From G965276675 sp965276675 (GTDB taxonomy: Bacteria > Acidobacteriota > Terriglobia > Terriglobales > Acidobacteriaceae), in the NCBI GenBank assembly GCA_965276675.1, contig OZ255624.1, positions 4,464,001-4,528,000 on the forward strand: 64,000 nt of DNA. Direction: 5' to 3'. Below, in pieces: positions 50,990-60,605 of the stretch. A program made the translations under genes and the position numbers. The notes under the pieces were generated by a model. The model searched no databases and had not been told where the DNA came from. It saw nothing but the letters and a program-made list of their open reading frames with translations. The stretch's first letter is position 1; every line of letters starts with the position of its first letter.

Positions 50990-51682
50990 ATGCCTGACTT
51001 TTTTGCCGCCCTCGACAGCCGCCTCGTGCCTTATGATCTCCTCACGCATCCTTATTACCAGGCCTGGTCAGCCGGCGAGCTCACGCGCGACGACCTCCGC
51101 GCCTACGCCGCCGAATATTGGCATCATGTCTCCGCGTTCCCTGCGTATCTCAGCGCGCTCCATTCCCGCCTCCCCGATGACACTCTGCGCCGGACGGTGC
51201 TCGCCAACCTGGCCGACGAAGAAGGCTATGCGGACGGTCGTCCGCATAGCGATCTCTGGATGGACTTCGCGAAAGGCATGGGCGCAGAGGATGCGGAAGT
51301 GCGCACCCGCGAACTAAACCCGGAAACCCGTGCCTTGCTGGCTCATTTTCGCGCTGCCATGCTCCCATCCGCTGCTGCTGCGCTAGCCGCCCTCTATGCG
51401 TATGAATCCCGGGTGCCTGCAATCGCTGCGACCAAAGCCCAAGGCCTCCAGCACCATTACGGCGCCGACGCTGCTACGATGCGTTATTTCACGATGCACA
51501 CAACAGCAGATGTCCGTCATGCGCAGGTCTGGCGCGACGCGCTCACAACGGAACTCGTAGAGCGCCCCGAGCACACCGAAGCCGCGCTTACTGCCGCCGA
51601 AGACGCCGCCCGGGCGCTCTGGACTGCCCTCGATGGCATTGAGCGCGCACGGCAACAAAGCATCACTGCTTCCGCCGCTTGA
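50990..51682 (+). CDS. CADD family protein, predicted self-sacrificing p-aminobenzoate synthase
   Basis: A 230-residue protein of the TenA/PqqC-like (haem-oxygenase fold) CADD family. The Chlamydia CADD enzyme makes p-aminobenzoate for folate from one of its own tyrosines with a di-metal site. The regions that carry metal ligands and the reactive Tyr are present: LLTHPYYQAWSAGELTRDDL, AYAAEYWHHVSAFPAYLSAL, LADEEGYADGRPHSDLW, GLQHHYGADAATMRYF and HTTADVRHAQVW, with a Lys in the equivalent of the amino-donor region (ATKAQGLQHHYG). I choose the ATG at 50990, after GGAG. The gene stands alone beside a dead IS. Confidence 0.8.
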   Translation: MPDFFAALDSRLVPYDLLTHPYYQAWSAGELTRDDLRAYAAEYWHHVSAFPAYLSALHSRLPDDTLRRTVLANLADEEGYADGRPHSDLWMDFAKGMGAEDAEVRTRELNPETRALLAHFRAAMLPSAAAALAALYAYESRVPAIAATKAQGLQHHYGADAATMRYFTMHTTADVRHAQVWRDALTTELVERPEHTEAALTAAEDAARALWTALDGIERARQQSITASAA

Positions 51683-52126
51683 ACCAGCAGGGGTGGAGCA
51701 CCATGCGCCATCCCTGGGGGACAACTCAAGAAAGAAAATTCACGTACGCGGATGGCATCTGAGGGAGGCGCTTCTCGAAATTCAGGCCCTGGGGTCATCG
51801 GGCCGTTTTATGCTCGGCCGAGCGCCGCTCTTCGGCGGTTAGCAGACCAGATGGCGCAGCCTACAGCACGACCGGTGTACGTCGGGGGGATCACCAAACA
51901 TTCCGGTATCTCAAAGTCGAACTTGCACCGGATCATTAAAGGTGGCCTGAAGGGCTATTCCGGTGCGGAGCCACTACTTGAGCAAGCGGTCGCGCTTCAA
52001 CCTGATCACTACGATGCATGCTACAACCTTGGCTTCGTGCTTGCCAAGCTGGGCAAGCCACCCAGGCACGTGAACAGCTTGCAGCTGCGCTGCAGCTGCA
52101 GCCCCGCTGTGAGAGAGTGAAGTGAG
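51683..52126. other. Degenerate region with TPR fragment, no intact gene
   Basis: This 444-bp gap has no complete gene. On the plus strand, 51932-52060 can be read as SGAEPLLEQAVALQPDHYDA then CYNLGFVLAKLGK, a clear tetratricopeptide repeat. It is preceded by unrelated residues and followed by a quick loss of frame. It is probably a leftover of a TPR gene removed together with the IS decay next door. The last bases hold the ribosome-binding site (GAGAGAGTGAAG) of the MFS gene. Confidence 0.5.
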
Positions 52127-53479
52127 TTGAAGACGAGCCCCAAGACGGCGACCGCGCTTGCGGACAAGAAAGAACCAGGACCCAAGCGGGCTGGCGCGGC
52201 GGCCTTCCGTTCCCGCGACTTTCGCCGGTACCAATTGGCCCGCATGATGGGCATCATGGGGGCGGAGGCGCAATCCGTCGCCGTTGCGTGGCAGGTCTAC
52301 CAGATCACCCACAGTGCGCTCGATCTCGGCTACACGGGGCTGGCGCTCTTTCTACCGGGGCTGCTTTTTATGCTGCCTGCGGGGCATGTGGCGGATCGCT
52401 TTGACCGGCGGATGGTGGTGCTGGTCTGTTATGTGCTCCAGGCCATCTCGACGGCACTGCTCTTCGGCTTCGCGTGGAGCGGTACCCATCACATCTTTCC
52501 TATCTTCGCGGTGCTCTTTTTGATCGGCACGGGCCGTGCCTTTAGTGGCCCAGCCAGCTCCGCGCTGGTGCCACACCTGGTGCCCGCAGAGCACTTCGTG
52601 AATGCCGTGACCTGGGGTGCTACGGTCTTCCAGACGGCGAATATCGCGGGGCCGGCGGTAGGCGGCATTCTATTTACGCTGCCTCTGGCACGCTGGGGCA
52701 TTCCCCGGCTGGCTGGCGCGCCCATCGTCTTCCTGTTCACCTTCGTCATGGTCGTGGGATTTGTGCTGCTCCTGGCTTCGCTCAGGGTGCGGCCAGGGCG
52801 AATGGAGCATCGCGCGGCGTCGCTCGATGTGCTGTTTGAGGGCTTCCGGTATGTGTGGCGCAGGAAGCTGCTGCTGGGGTCCACCTCGCTCGACCTATTC
52901 GTCGTGCTGCTGGGCGGCGCGGTGGCGCTGATGCCAATCTTCGCCGAGCAGATTCTGCATACGGGCGCTTCCGGACTCGGCATGTTGCGGGCCGCCCCGG
53001 CGGTGGGTGCGCTCGCAGTCTCGATCTGGCTCTCCTTCCAGCCAGCGCAGCGCAGAGCCGGAGCGACCATGTTCGTATGCGTCGGCATCTTCGGCGTCGC
53101 TACTCTGGTCTTCGGGCTATCGCGGAATCTGGTGCTCTCGCTCGTCGCGCTGGTCATTCTCGGCGCTTCAGATATGGTGAGCGTGGTGATCCGCTCATCC
53201 CTGCTCCAGTTGGCGACACCACCGTCGATGCGCGGCAGGGTGAGCGCAGTGAACTCGCTCTTTGTAGGCGCATCGAATGAACTTGGCGGATACGAAAGCG
53301 GTCTGACGGCGCATTGGCTTGGTCCGGTGCGGGCCGTAGTGGCCGGAGCGATCGGATCGCTGATGATAACAGGACTATGGACGGTGCTCTTCCCGCAGCT
53401 GCGGCATGCCGACCAGCTTACGGCCAAGTCTCTGCTGGCCGAAGACGAGCGGGAGTCTTCGCGGGAACCGATCTTCTAG
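52127..53479 (+). CDS. Major facilitator superfamily exporter (EntS/MFS_3-like)
   Basis: A 450-residue inner-membrane protein with about twelve hydrophobic segments. RSRDFRRYQLARMMGIMGAE starts the fold. HVADRFDRRMVVLVCY is the cytoplasmic loop 2-3 motif of MFS, and the second half starts with a repeated loop (FRYVWRRKLLLGSTS). The layout matches the MFS_3 group, which includes the enterobactin exporter EntS and macrolide pumps. The substrate is unknown. The start is TTG 52127 with GAGAGAGTGAAGTGAG upstream. The next gene starts 14 bp after its stop, so the two are cotranscribed. Confidence 0.85.
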   Translation: MKTSPKTATALADKKEPGPKRAGAAAFRSRDFRRYQLARMMGIMGAEAQSVAVAWQVYQITHSALDLGYTGLALFLPGLLFMLPAGHVADRFDRRMVVLVCYVLQAISTALLFGFAWSGTHHIFPIFAVLFLIGTGRAFSGPASSALVPHLVPAEHFVNAVTWGATVFQTANIAGPAVGGILFTLPLARWGIPRLAGAPIVFLFTFVMVVGFVLLLASLRVRPGRMEHRAASLDVLFEGFRYVWRRKLLLGSTSLDLFVVLLGGAVALMPIFAEQILHTGASGLGMLRAAPAVGALAVSIWLSFQPAQRRAGATMFVCVGIFGVATLVFGLSRNLVLSLVALVILGASDMVSVVIRSSLLQLATPPSMRGRVSAVNSLFVGASNELGGYESGLTAHWLGPVRAVVAGAIGSLMITGLWTVLFPQLRHADQLTAKSLLAEDERESSREPIF

Positions 53480-53493
53480 ACGAGGTGTTTCCG

Positions 53494-54228
53494 ATGAAGC
53501 GATGGCACGTGATCTCTGCAGTGACACTGGTAGTCTTGCTCATCGCAGCATGGCGCATCCACTCGATTGAGCGGGAGCGCAATGCGCCGGGCGTGCAGAC
53601 CTCCCGATACAAAGAGCGGCCGCTGACCGAGGACGAGCTGGTGGTTCCGCGGAAGATGTTCATCGATAGCCTGCAATCGGCGCGTGCGCTCGACGGCAAG
53701 CCGGTGTGGATCAAGGCTGGGTACGAGATCGACTACTATCCATACCATGGGAAACAGATCGACTACGCACACAAAGCGGGAGTGCTGCCGGGCGCGCAGG
53801 AGATGGATGTCAAGGATGCCATTGAGATCAAGGCCCCGGCAGGCTGGACCAGCCACGTTCCTCGCGGGGATAAGAATGTCTTTCTGGTGTTCACGGAGCC
53901 CGGAAAGAGCGAGGAGTTTGCAGCGCCGGTAGCGGTTGTTGAGGGCGGCAAGTCCACGTACTACTGCGACGATGTTCTCTACTACCAGGACCCGCACCAG
54001 CTCTACAAGCATTGGCCCGCGGAGGTGTGGCAGGCCGTGGAGCAGCACCAAGCGAAGCCCGGCATGAACGAGCTGCAGGTGGCGATGGCGCTGGGGCAGC
54101 TGCAAAAGTCGGAGTCATCGACGCTCGGCAATCGCACGGTGATCTACACGCTAGAGGAGCCCGGCGGGATGCGGCACGTTTCGGTGACGTTTGTGAATAA
54201 TCAGGCGACCGCCGTGAAAGCTAGCTAG
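53494..54228 (+). CDS. Membrane-anchored hypothetical protein
   Basis: A 244-residue protein with one N-terminal membrane anchor (residues 6-22, HVISAVTLVVLLIAAWR) and a long hydrophilic rest outside the cytoplasm. The soluble part has DYYPYHGKQIDYAHKAGVLP and KAPAGWTSHVPRGDKNVFLV, then VWQAVEQHQAKPGMNELQVA. It has no known motif. The ATG at 53494 follows GAGGTG, just after the exporter gene, so it is probably an accessory of that gene. It converges with the ABC-F gene. Confidence 0.6.
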   Translation: MKRWHVISAVTLVVLLIAAWRIHSIERERNAPGVQTSRYKERPLTEDELVVPRKMFIDSLQSARALDGKPVWIKAGYEIDYYPYHGKQIDYAHKAGVLPGAQEMDVKDAIEIKAPAGWTSHVPRGDKNVFLVFTEPGKSEEFAAPVAVVEGGKSTYYCDDVLYYQDPHQLYKHWPAEVWQAVEQHQAKPGMNELQVAMALGQLQKSESSTLGNRTVIYTLEEPGGMRHVSVTFVNNQATAVKAS

Positions 54229-54239
54229 CGTTCCGACAA

Positions 54240-56180
54240 TTAGACGCTGGCCTGCTCTTCAATTTGCATCAGCAACTCTTCCCATTCCGCGTTGAGCGAG
54301 GTGTGCTGCTCGCGCAGATCTCCGAGCAGGCGAGTGAGGCGCTGTGTCTCTTCCGCGCTTACATAGGCGCCCAGCGCCTCTTCCGTTTCGGCGACGGCGG
54401 CCTCCACGCGCGGAATCTCCTCCTCCACGAAGCCCAGCCGCTCCTGCATTTGTTTGAGCTTGATGGGATTGAGCCGGCGCGTTTTGGCAGAGGTCTCCGA
54501 GGATTCGGCTACAGCTGCCTGTGTGGCTTGCGGAGGAGTGTTGGTGCCCACTTCGCTTGCAGCCGGGGGGATTGCGATGCCCTGTTTCGTGCGCTGATAG
54601 TCCTCGTAGTTGCCGGGATAGGAGTGCACGTGGCCGCCTTCCACTTCCAGGACGCGGGTGGCCAGCTTGTCAATGAAGTAGCGGTCGTGAGAGACGAAGA
54701 TAACCGTACCGGTGAAGGTGCGAATCGCTTCCAGCAGCACGTCTTTGGCGCGCAGGTCGAGGTGGTTAGTCGGCTCATCGAGCAGCAGGAAGTTCGCCGG
54801 GCTGACGAGTATGCGCGCCAATGCATAGCGATTGCGCTCTCCACCGGAGAGCACGCCGAGCGGTTTGAAAGCATCGTCACCGGAGAAGAGAAAGCAGCCG
54901 AGCAGGCTGCGCAGTTCCGTTGTTGCGACACGCGGGGCCGTGTTGCTGATGTCGTCGAGCATGCGCGCGTTCGGATCGAGAACTTTGTACTGATCCTGTG
55001 CGAAGTACTCTGCGACTACATTGTGGCCCAGCTTCAGCGCGCCGCTGGAGGGCGCTTCGCTGCCGGAGAGCATACGTACCAGCGTCGATTTGCCGGCGCC
55101 ATTTGCGCCCACGAGCGCGATGCGGTCGCCGCGTTCGATGGTGAAGTTCACGCCGGAGAGCACCTGCTTGGCGCCGTAACTCTTCGCCAGATCCTTGACC
55201 TCAACCACCGTGCGACCCGATGGAGGCGGCTGCGGAAAGGAGAAGTGAATCGCCTGCTCCTCAAGCGGGATTTCGATGCGCTCGATCTTTTCCAACTCCT
55301 TGATGCGGCTCTGCACCTGCTTCGCCTTGGTTGCCTGCGCGCGGAAGCGGTTGATAAAGGCTTCCAGGTGCTCGATGTGTTCGCGCTGGTTGCGATAGGC
55401 TGACTCCAGTTGCAGGCGACGGTCATCCTTCTGCTGCAAGTACTTCGCGTAATTGCCGGAGTAGAAGTGCAGCTTCTTATTCCAGATCTCGACGATCTTG
55501 CTCACGGTGACGTCGAGGAAGTAACGGTCGTGCGAGATCAGGATGTAGCCGTTGGGGTAGGTGCGCAGATATCCTTCAAGCCAGTTGCGCGTCTCCAGAT
55601 CCAGGTGGTTGGTCGGCTCGTCTAGGAGCAGCAGCGTTGGTTTGGCAAGCAGTAGCTTTGCCAGCGCGATGCGCATCTGCCAGCCGCCAGAGAACTCATG
55701 CGTCTGGCGCGACCAGTCCGCTTTGCTGAAGCCGAGTCCGTCGAGCACCGCGCCTACCTGCGCATCGAGTGCGTAGCCGTTGCCTGCGCGAAAGCGCGCG
55801 TCCAGATGCGAAAAACGATCAGTTACGGTTGCATATTCCGGACTCGCAGGGTCGAGCTCCGCCAGCTGCGTCGAGAGCTGCTCCAGCTCTGCCTCGATGC
55901 CGCGCAGTTCATCGAAGACCGAAAGGCACTCCTCAAAGACACTGCGGCCGGAGAGCGTGAGGCCATCCTGCGGCAGGTAGCCGATGGTGGAGTTGCGCGC
56001 GCGGTCCAGGGTGCCGTAGTCGAGAGACTCCGCACCGGCGAGAGCCTTGAGCAGCGTCGATTTACCGGTGCCGTTGGCGCCCACCAGCGCCGTGCGTTCC
56101 CCGGGCGTGATCAGCCAATTGGCCTCTTCAAAGAGCAGACGCGGGCCGAAGCGTTTTCCGGCAGAGGAGAGTTGCAGCAT
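54240..56180 (-). CDS. ABC-F family ATP-binding protein
   Basis: A 646-residue soluble ATPase with two nucleotide-binding domains and no membrane part. Domain 1 has Walker A VGANGTGKST, signature FSGGWQMRIALA and Walker B LLLLDEPTNHLD. Domain 2 has VGANGAGKST, LSGGERNRYALA and LLLDEPTNHLD. The linker (RRLQLESAYRNQREHIEHLE) is the helical PtIM typical of ABC-F. The C-terminal coiled coil (LNPIKLKQMQERLGFVEEEI) resembles Uup/YheS-type proteins. These proteins act on the ribosome, rescuing or tuning stalled translation, and some give antibiotic resistance. Confidence 0.93.
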   Translation of the reverse strand: MLQLSSAGKRFGPRLLFEEANWLITPGERTALVGANGTGKSTLLKALAGAESLDYGTLDRARNSTIGYLPQDGLTLSGRSVFEECLSVFDELRGIEAELEQLSTQLAELDPASPEYATVTDRFSHLDARFRAGNGYALDAQVGAVLDGLGFSKADWSRQTHEFSGGWQMRIALAKLLLAKPTLLLLDEPTNHLDLETRNWLEGYLRTYPNGYILISHDRYFLDVTVSKIVEIWNKKLHFYSGNYAKYLQQKDDRRLQLESAYRNQREHIEHLEAFINRFRAQATKAKQVQSRIKELEKIERIEIPLEEQAIHFSFPQPPPSGRTVVEVKDLAKSYGAKQVLSGVNFTIERGDRIALVGANGAGKSTLVRMLSGSEAPSSGALKLGHNVVAEYFAQDQYKVLDPNARMLDDISNTAPRVATTELRSLLGCFLFSGDDAFKPLGVLSGGERNRYALARILVSPANFLLLDEPTNHLDLRAKDVLLEAIRTFTGTVIFVSHDRYFIDKLATRVLEVEGGHVHSYPGNYEDYQRTKQGIAIPPAASEVGTNTPPQATQAAVAESSETSAKTRRLNPIKLKQMQERLGFVEEEIPRVEAAVAETEEALGAYVSAEETQRLTRLLGDLREQHTSLNAEWEELLMQIEEQASV

Positions 56181-56209
56181 AGCTGCTCTATTTTCTCACT
56201 CTGGCGAGG

Positions 56210-57661
56210 CTATGGCGTGTGGGGCTGAGCAGTCACCTGCTGATCGCTGGATTTCGCTTTCGGTTCCTTGGCCGCTTGTGCGGTGCGGACTGCTGCAGGC
56301 GCCGTGCGCGTGCTGCGTGCCGGCTGACGCGACTGCACCAGTGCTTTCCAATCTTTCTCGGTCTGGTCGCTGTAGTCCGCAGCGAAGCGAACGATTGCGT
56401 GATCGAACTTATCCGAGTTGCCGAGATAGCCAGCGAGCATGTTGGCGTTGCCGGAGCGCGCATGACCGCGAGCCAGCAGTTCGCCACAGACCTGACCGAA
56501 TTCAGAGAGCCCGACCCCCTTCAGGTCGCCGGATTCAATGGATGCCTTGTGATCGTTGAGCTGGCGCACCAGATAATCGCGTCCGGCGATCGTCGCCCAG
56601 CCGAGAAAGGGGTCGGACTGCACCTGCATCGCGCGCTGGCCTTCCGCAACACGCCGCCCCTGGTGGTGCGCCGCGCCCGGATCGGGATGATACAGGGCGT
56701 ATGCTGAACCGGGCTCTTCCTTGAACTGGAGAAAGAGCGGATCGGCCGGTCCGTTGCCTTCGAGATAGACGACATAATTGCGCAAGCCTACGCTACCGGT
56801 GCCCACGACCTTGAAGGCGACATCCACGGGGCGGTACTGCGCGAGAAAATGCTGGCGTTCCGGGAGGAGGCTCTCACGATACGAGCTAAAGGCCAGCAGA
56901 ACGGCCTTCGCCTGGGCTGCCGGTACACGGAAGAGCAGCGGCTTTTCTTCTTTGAAGATGCGATCGGGTTTAAAGCTGCGCTTGTGCTCCAGCGAACTGG
57001 CAGCGGACCCTTTGGTATGCGTGGGCTCGGTAAGCCTGCTGAGTGTCAGTTCCGGTGTCTCGCGTTCGGCCTTGTGCAGTGCCTGCGAGACAGGCGTGAT
57101 GCGCTCCAGACGGTGAACCTGATAGCGAGCCAAATCCACCACCGGTAGCCGCGCGAGGGTGGCGATCAGCTTGCGGTAGCTTGCAATGAAGTGCAGCACT
57201 GCCTCGTCGCATGCAGCAGATTTTGCGCCATTCTCGCGGCCAGTAAGCATCAGGCTGGCCGCCAGCCGCTTGAGATCCCACTCGAAGGGACCGCGCGTGG
57301 TCTCGTCGAAGTCGTTGATGTCGAAGACCAGGCGGCCGTCGGGTGCGGCATAGGCGCCAAGATTGCGAACGTGCGCATCGCCGCAGAGTTGGTTGACGAT
57401 ACCGCTGTTCGGCAGCGCCGCGAGATCGGCGGCCATGACGGAAACGGCGCCGCGAAAGAAGCCGAAGGGCGAATCCACCATGCGCTGATATTTGATCGCA
57501 ACAAGGTTGGCGATGCGGCCGCGCATTGAAGCTGCGATAGTCTCCACCGGCGAGGCGCGGTGGCTTGCGACCTCCCAGTGTTTATGGTCCTGCCGTGTTA
57601 CCTGGTTGCGGCGCGCCTGGCCGAGAGCCCGCGATTCCTTTGGTGTGGGAGCTTGCAACAT
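56210..57661 (-). CDS. DUF2252 domain-containing protein
   Basis: A 483-residue protein of the DUF2252 family, a kinase-like fold of unknown function. Hallmarks are SPFGFFRGAVSVMAADLAAL, NQLCGDAHVRNLGAYAAPDG then LVFDINDFDETTRGPFEWDL, in which CGDAHxxN and DxNDFD mimic the catalytic and metal loops of phosphotransferases. KVVGTGSVGLRNYVVYLEG and the end AGYLGNSDKFDHAIVRFAAD are also typical. I start at the ATG at 57661, after GAGG; the frame extends to 57910 through repeat DNA. The C-terminal 45 residues are Ala/Arg/Lys/Thr-rich. Confidence 0.88.
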   Translation of the reverse strand: MLQAPTPKESRALGQARRNQVTRQDHKHWEVASHRASPVETIAASMRGRIANLVAIKYQRMVDSPFGFFRGAVSVMAADLAALPNSGIVNQLCGDAHVRNLGAYAAPDGRLVFDINDFDETTRGPFEWDLKRLAASLMLTGRENGAKSAACDEAVLHFIASYRKLIATLARLPVVDLARYQVHRLERITPVSQALHKAERETPELTLSRLTEPTHTKGSAASSLEHKRSFKPDRIFKEEKPLLFRVPAAQAKAVLLAFSSYRESLLPERQHFLAQYRPVDVAFKVVGTGSVGLRNYVVYLEGNGPADPLFLQFKEEPGSAYALYHPDPGAAHHQGRRVAEGQRAMQVQSDPFLGWATIAGRDYLVRQLNDHKASIESGDLKGVGLSEFGQVCGELLARGHARSGNANMLAGYLGNSDKFDHAIVRFAADYSDQTEKDWKALVQSRQPARSTRTAPAAVRTAQAAKEPKAKSSDQQVTAQPHTP

Positions 57662-57705
57662 AAGCCTCTGACGATACACGCCAGGGAAGGTGCTCGCAAC
57701 GAAGG

Positions 57706-57814
57706 TGGTTGAGCGGCGCTTTGCGCCGATTCTAAGAGGCAAGATGAAGCAGGTCCCTTCGGCTCGCTGCGCTCGCTCAGGATGACAAGAGTGCGATGAA
57801 TGATCGACTCGCCA
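57706..57814. repeat. Dispersed MITE-like repeat, type 1, copy C (109 bp)
   Basis: Same TGGTTGAG start and CGGCGCTTTGCGCCG hairpin as copies A and B (one base changed in the loop), ending CTCGCCA, but with only one core module ('ccttcggctcgctgcgctcg' type). It fills the gap between the DUF2252 gene and the PfkB kinase stop, ending 2 bp before the latter. Confidence 0.8.
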
Positions 57815-57816
57815 CG

Positions 57817-58752
57817 TTAGAGGGAAGATGCAGCCGCGATCTGGCTGGTGATGCGGGCACGCGTCTCTTCTGATAGATCGGGCATGGCGCCTGGTTGTGA
57901 GGCCATCCATGCGCCCCAGCGATTGCCGGCCTCGCTCAGGAGCGGCAGCGGGGCCCCCTGCAGGTAGTAGTGGGTGAGGGCTGCAGTGAACGCATCACCG
58001 GCGCCGATCGTATCGACAATCTCGCACGGATGTCCGGTATGCCGGTGAACCTCATTGCGCGTAATGAGCAAGCTGCCCTGTGCCCCGAGCGTCACCACAA
58101 CCAGGGTGACAGGAAACTGGTCGATCAGGAGGCGGGCGCCGGCTAACAGCGCGTGCGGGGTTGTCTCACCACTGTGAGGAAAACCTAGAAGGCTGAGAAC
58201 GATCGGCATCTCGTCGGCATTGACCTTGAAAATGGTCGCCAGCTCGAGAGAGCGTTCGATCACATTTGCGGCGTAGAAAGGTTCACGCAAGTTGACGTCG
58301 AAGATCCGCACGCATGAGCGCGACGTCTCGCTGAGAAAACCCTCGATGGTGCGGCGTGAAGCGGGAGCGCGCTGGGCGAGCGTGCCGAAGCAGACCGCAT
58401 CCGCCCTTTCGGCCAAGGCCAGCCACTGCGGCGTAAACTCAAGGAAATCCCAGGCCACGGGTTCATGAATAACGTATTTCGGCTGCCCTTGCTGAAATGT
58501 AACCGATACAGTTCCAGTAACACGATTGAAGTCTTCTTGGATGCAGGAGACGTCCGCGGGAGTGATTTTGAGCTGCGCACAGGCACTACGTCCAAGCTGA
58601 TCCGTACCAACGCGACTCGCAATCACGGCCTGATTGCCGAGTCGCGCCGCCATCACGGCGAAGTTTGAGACGGTGCCGCCGAGCCGCGGACCGTCGGGCA
58701 TCATATCCCACAACAACTCGCCGATACCGACGATGCACTTCCCATCGCTCAT
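57817..58752 (-). CDS. PfkB family carbohydrate kinase (fructokinase-like)
   Basis: A 311-residue ribokinase-fold sugar kinase. It begins IVGIGELLWDMMPDGPRLGG, the start used by fructokinase-like members. The second signature DTIGAGDAFTAAL carries the catalytic Asp253. VVVTLGAQGSLLI precedes it. The ATG overlaps the trehalase stop (ATGA), so the two are translationally coupled. This context points to phosphorylating a sugar released from trehalose or from a related disaccharide; a glucose or fructose substrate is an inference. Confidence 0.88.
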   Translation of the reverse strand: MSDGKCIVGIGELLWDMMPDGPRLGGTVSNFAVMAARLGNQAVIASRVGTDQLGRSACAQLKITPADVSCIQEDFNRVTGTVSVTFQQGQPKYVIHEPVAWDFLEFTPQWLALAERADAVCFGTLAQRAPASRRTIEGFLSETSRSCVRIFDVNLREPFYAANVIERSLELATIFKVNADEMPIVLSLLGFPHSGETTPHALLAGARLLIDQFPVTLVVVTLGAQGSLLITRNEVHRHTGHPCEIVDTIGAGDAFTAALTHYYLQGAPLPLLSEAGNRWGAWMASQPGAMPDLSEETRARITSQIAAASSL

Positions 58753-60488
58753 TGCACACCCGCTGACGACACTGGCGTCCCAACTAGCTTTTCAAATTCG
58801 AGATAGACGCCATTGGTCCAGCCAAAGCCAACGACGTTGGTTTTATATCCTGCGACCACTTTGACGTCCGAGTTCCCGGCGACGACGTTATATTTTTCGT
58901 GAATCGTTCCCTCACGATCGAAGCTGTCCGACACGGTGTGCATAAAGGCCGAGGCTACGCGCTGCGCGTCCGCAATGTCATTGGCCTTGGCCAAACCCTC
59001 GACTGCGAAGTAGTTCAGTGGAGCCCATCCGAAAGGCAGATCCCATTGCATGCCACTGTTGACGTTGCTCGAGGCCAGACCACCTCCCTGCTCCAGCAAA
59101 TGCAGGTTCTTCTCAACGGCGACCGCCTGCTCGGGAGTCGCGAGACCGGCCCACAGCGGGTAGAAAGTGGAGGCGTACACGTAATCCGACCGCTTATTCA
59201 TGGTGTAGTCGAAGTCGTAGAATAAACCTTTTTGTGCGTTCCACAGATACTTATTCACCGCCGCCTTGCGGGCCGCTGCGTGGCTGGTCCAGACCGGCTC
59301 GTACTGGGCATAGCCGAGCAGGTGAGCCATAGTTGCCATGTCGACCTCATACTTGTAGAGCAGACTATTGAGGCAGACCGGTGCATAGTGGTGAGTGGAG
59401 CCGCTGAACGGACCGAAGCGGAAGCTGGTGTCGAATCCCGACTCGCGCATCGCGCGGTCCCCGCGGTAGAACTCGCTCGTCAGCCGATAGCCTTTCGCCC
59501 AGGCATGCTCACACACGGGCGAGGTCCGCACATCGCAGCTCATGCTGGAGAGCGTAATCTGCTCGGTTGGGTCGGGATGCTCGGAGGCGGCGAGGATGTA
59601 ATCGGTCTTGACGTCGGGATGGTCCACTAGCCATCGGATCACATCGGGGTAGTAGGTGCTGTCATCGGCCATCTCTGGCACCGGACCCTCGCCGATATCG
59701 AAATAATGCGCAAGGCCGGTATCGGAAGCGCGATGGATGTCGCTAATCCAGAGGCTGTAGTCGCGGTCGGCATAGCGATAGGCTTTGGTGAGCCATGCAC
59801 GCGATTCCGGCGTATTTCCCATGGCTTGATAGACAGCCAGGATCATAGACGAGAGGAGCGGCGGCTGCGAGCGCGAGAAGAAGTAGGTGCGGTTCGCGTT
59901 GAGCAGACCGCCGTAGTTCTCGATCTCATAGAAGAAATTTTCGACCATGCCGCGCGCCAAGTGGACATGGTTGTCATGCAGCAGCCCCAGGATGATGAAG
60001 TAGCTGTCCCAGCCATACATCTCGTTGAAGCGGCCGCCCGGGACCACATACGGGTTTGGCAGGTAGAGCAGGCCGGGGGCTGGAATTTCGGATGGTTTGA
60101 TCTGGCCGAATGCCGTGATCGGATGCGGCAGCCTCTGTACGCGGACATTGCACTGCGACTGCATACGCGTGACCTCCGGCGGCATGGACACGTTTGCCGG
60201 AAGGTAGAGCAGCGGAGGTGTTGCAATCTTCGGGTCCACAATCGATTTGCAATCGCTCATCGACCGCGACAGCGTCGCCCAGCTTTCATGAATGTACTGA
60301 TCGATTTGATTAACGGAGCCGGCCTTGGGTGGCGGGGGCAACTGTGCCGCGGACGCTGGACCTGCCGTAGACTGCTGAGCCAGCAGCAGCGGGGCGGACG
60401 CGGGTAAGACAAGCAGGCAAGCAGCCAGCAGAAGACTGCGCCCAAACGCGCGGGAGCAGTGGGAAGCAGTACAGGGGCGGCTCTTCAT
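58749..60488 (-). CDS. treA: Secreted trehalase, glycoside hydrolase family 37
   Basis: A 579-residue exported enzyme that hydrolyses trehalose to two glucose molecules. A signal peptide is at about 15-37 (FGRSLLLAACLLVLPASAPL). The two trehalase signatures are present: PGGRFNEMYGWDSYF and QWDLPFGWAPLNY. The catalytic acids lie near GLAHYFDIGEGPVPEM and in the GSTHHYAPV region. It is the first gene of a two-gene unit with the PfkB kinase and is divergent from the GH13 gene. AGGATGGTCAGGT precedes the ATG at 60488. Confidence 0.93.
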   Translation of the reverse strand: MKSRPCTASHCSRAFGRSLLLAACLLVLPASAPLLLAQQSTAGPASAAQLPPPPKAGSVNQIDQYIHESWATLSRSMSDCKSIVDPKIATPPLLYLPANVSMPPEVTRMQSQCNVRVQRLPHPITAFGQIKPSEIPAPGLLYLPNPYVVPGGRFNEMYGWDSYFIILGLLHDNHVHLARGMVENFFYEIENYGGLLNANRTYFFSRSQPPLLSSMILAVYQAMGNTPESRAWLTKAYRYADRDYSLWISDIHRASDTGLAHYFDIGEGPVPEMADDSTYYPDVIRWLVDHPDVKTDYILAASEHPDPTEQITLSSMSCDVRTSPVCEHAWAKGYRLTSEFYRGDRAMRESGFDTSFRFGPFSGSTHHYAPVCLNSLLYKYEVDMATMAHLLGYAQYEPVWTSHAAARKAAVNKYLWNAQKGLFYDFDYTMNKRSDYVYASTFYPLWAGLATPEQAVAVEKNLHLLEQGGGLASSNVNSGMQWDLPFGWAPLNYFAVEGLAKANDIADAQRVASAFMHTVSDSFDREGTIHEKYNVVAGNSDVKVVAGYKTNVVGFGWTNGVYLEFEKLVGTPVSSAGVQ

Positions 60489-60574
60489 ACCTGACCATCC
60501 TAACGCGCGAACACACAGCACAGCTGCGGTGAACGGCGTGCCGCGGGTACTATCCTCGCACATTGCGATGGCAT

Positions 60575-60605
60575 GGTAACAGCGTCTTGGGTTGTCGCCG
60601 TTACC
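60575..60605. promoter_or_regulatory. Candidate operator between trehalase and GH13 genes
   Basis: GGTAACAGCG (60575-60584) and CGCCGTTACC (60596-60605) are inverse complements at 9 of 10 positions, separated by 11 bp. The centre lies in the 241-bp shared promoter region of the divergent trehalase and alpha-glucosidase genes, so a dimeric regulator bound here could control both. No clear -35/-10 pair is visible. Confidence 0.45.
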
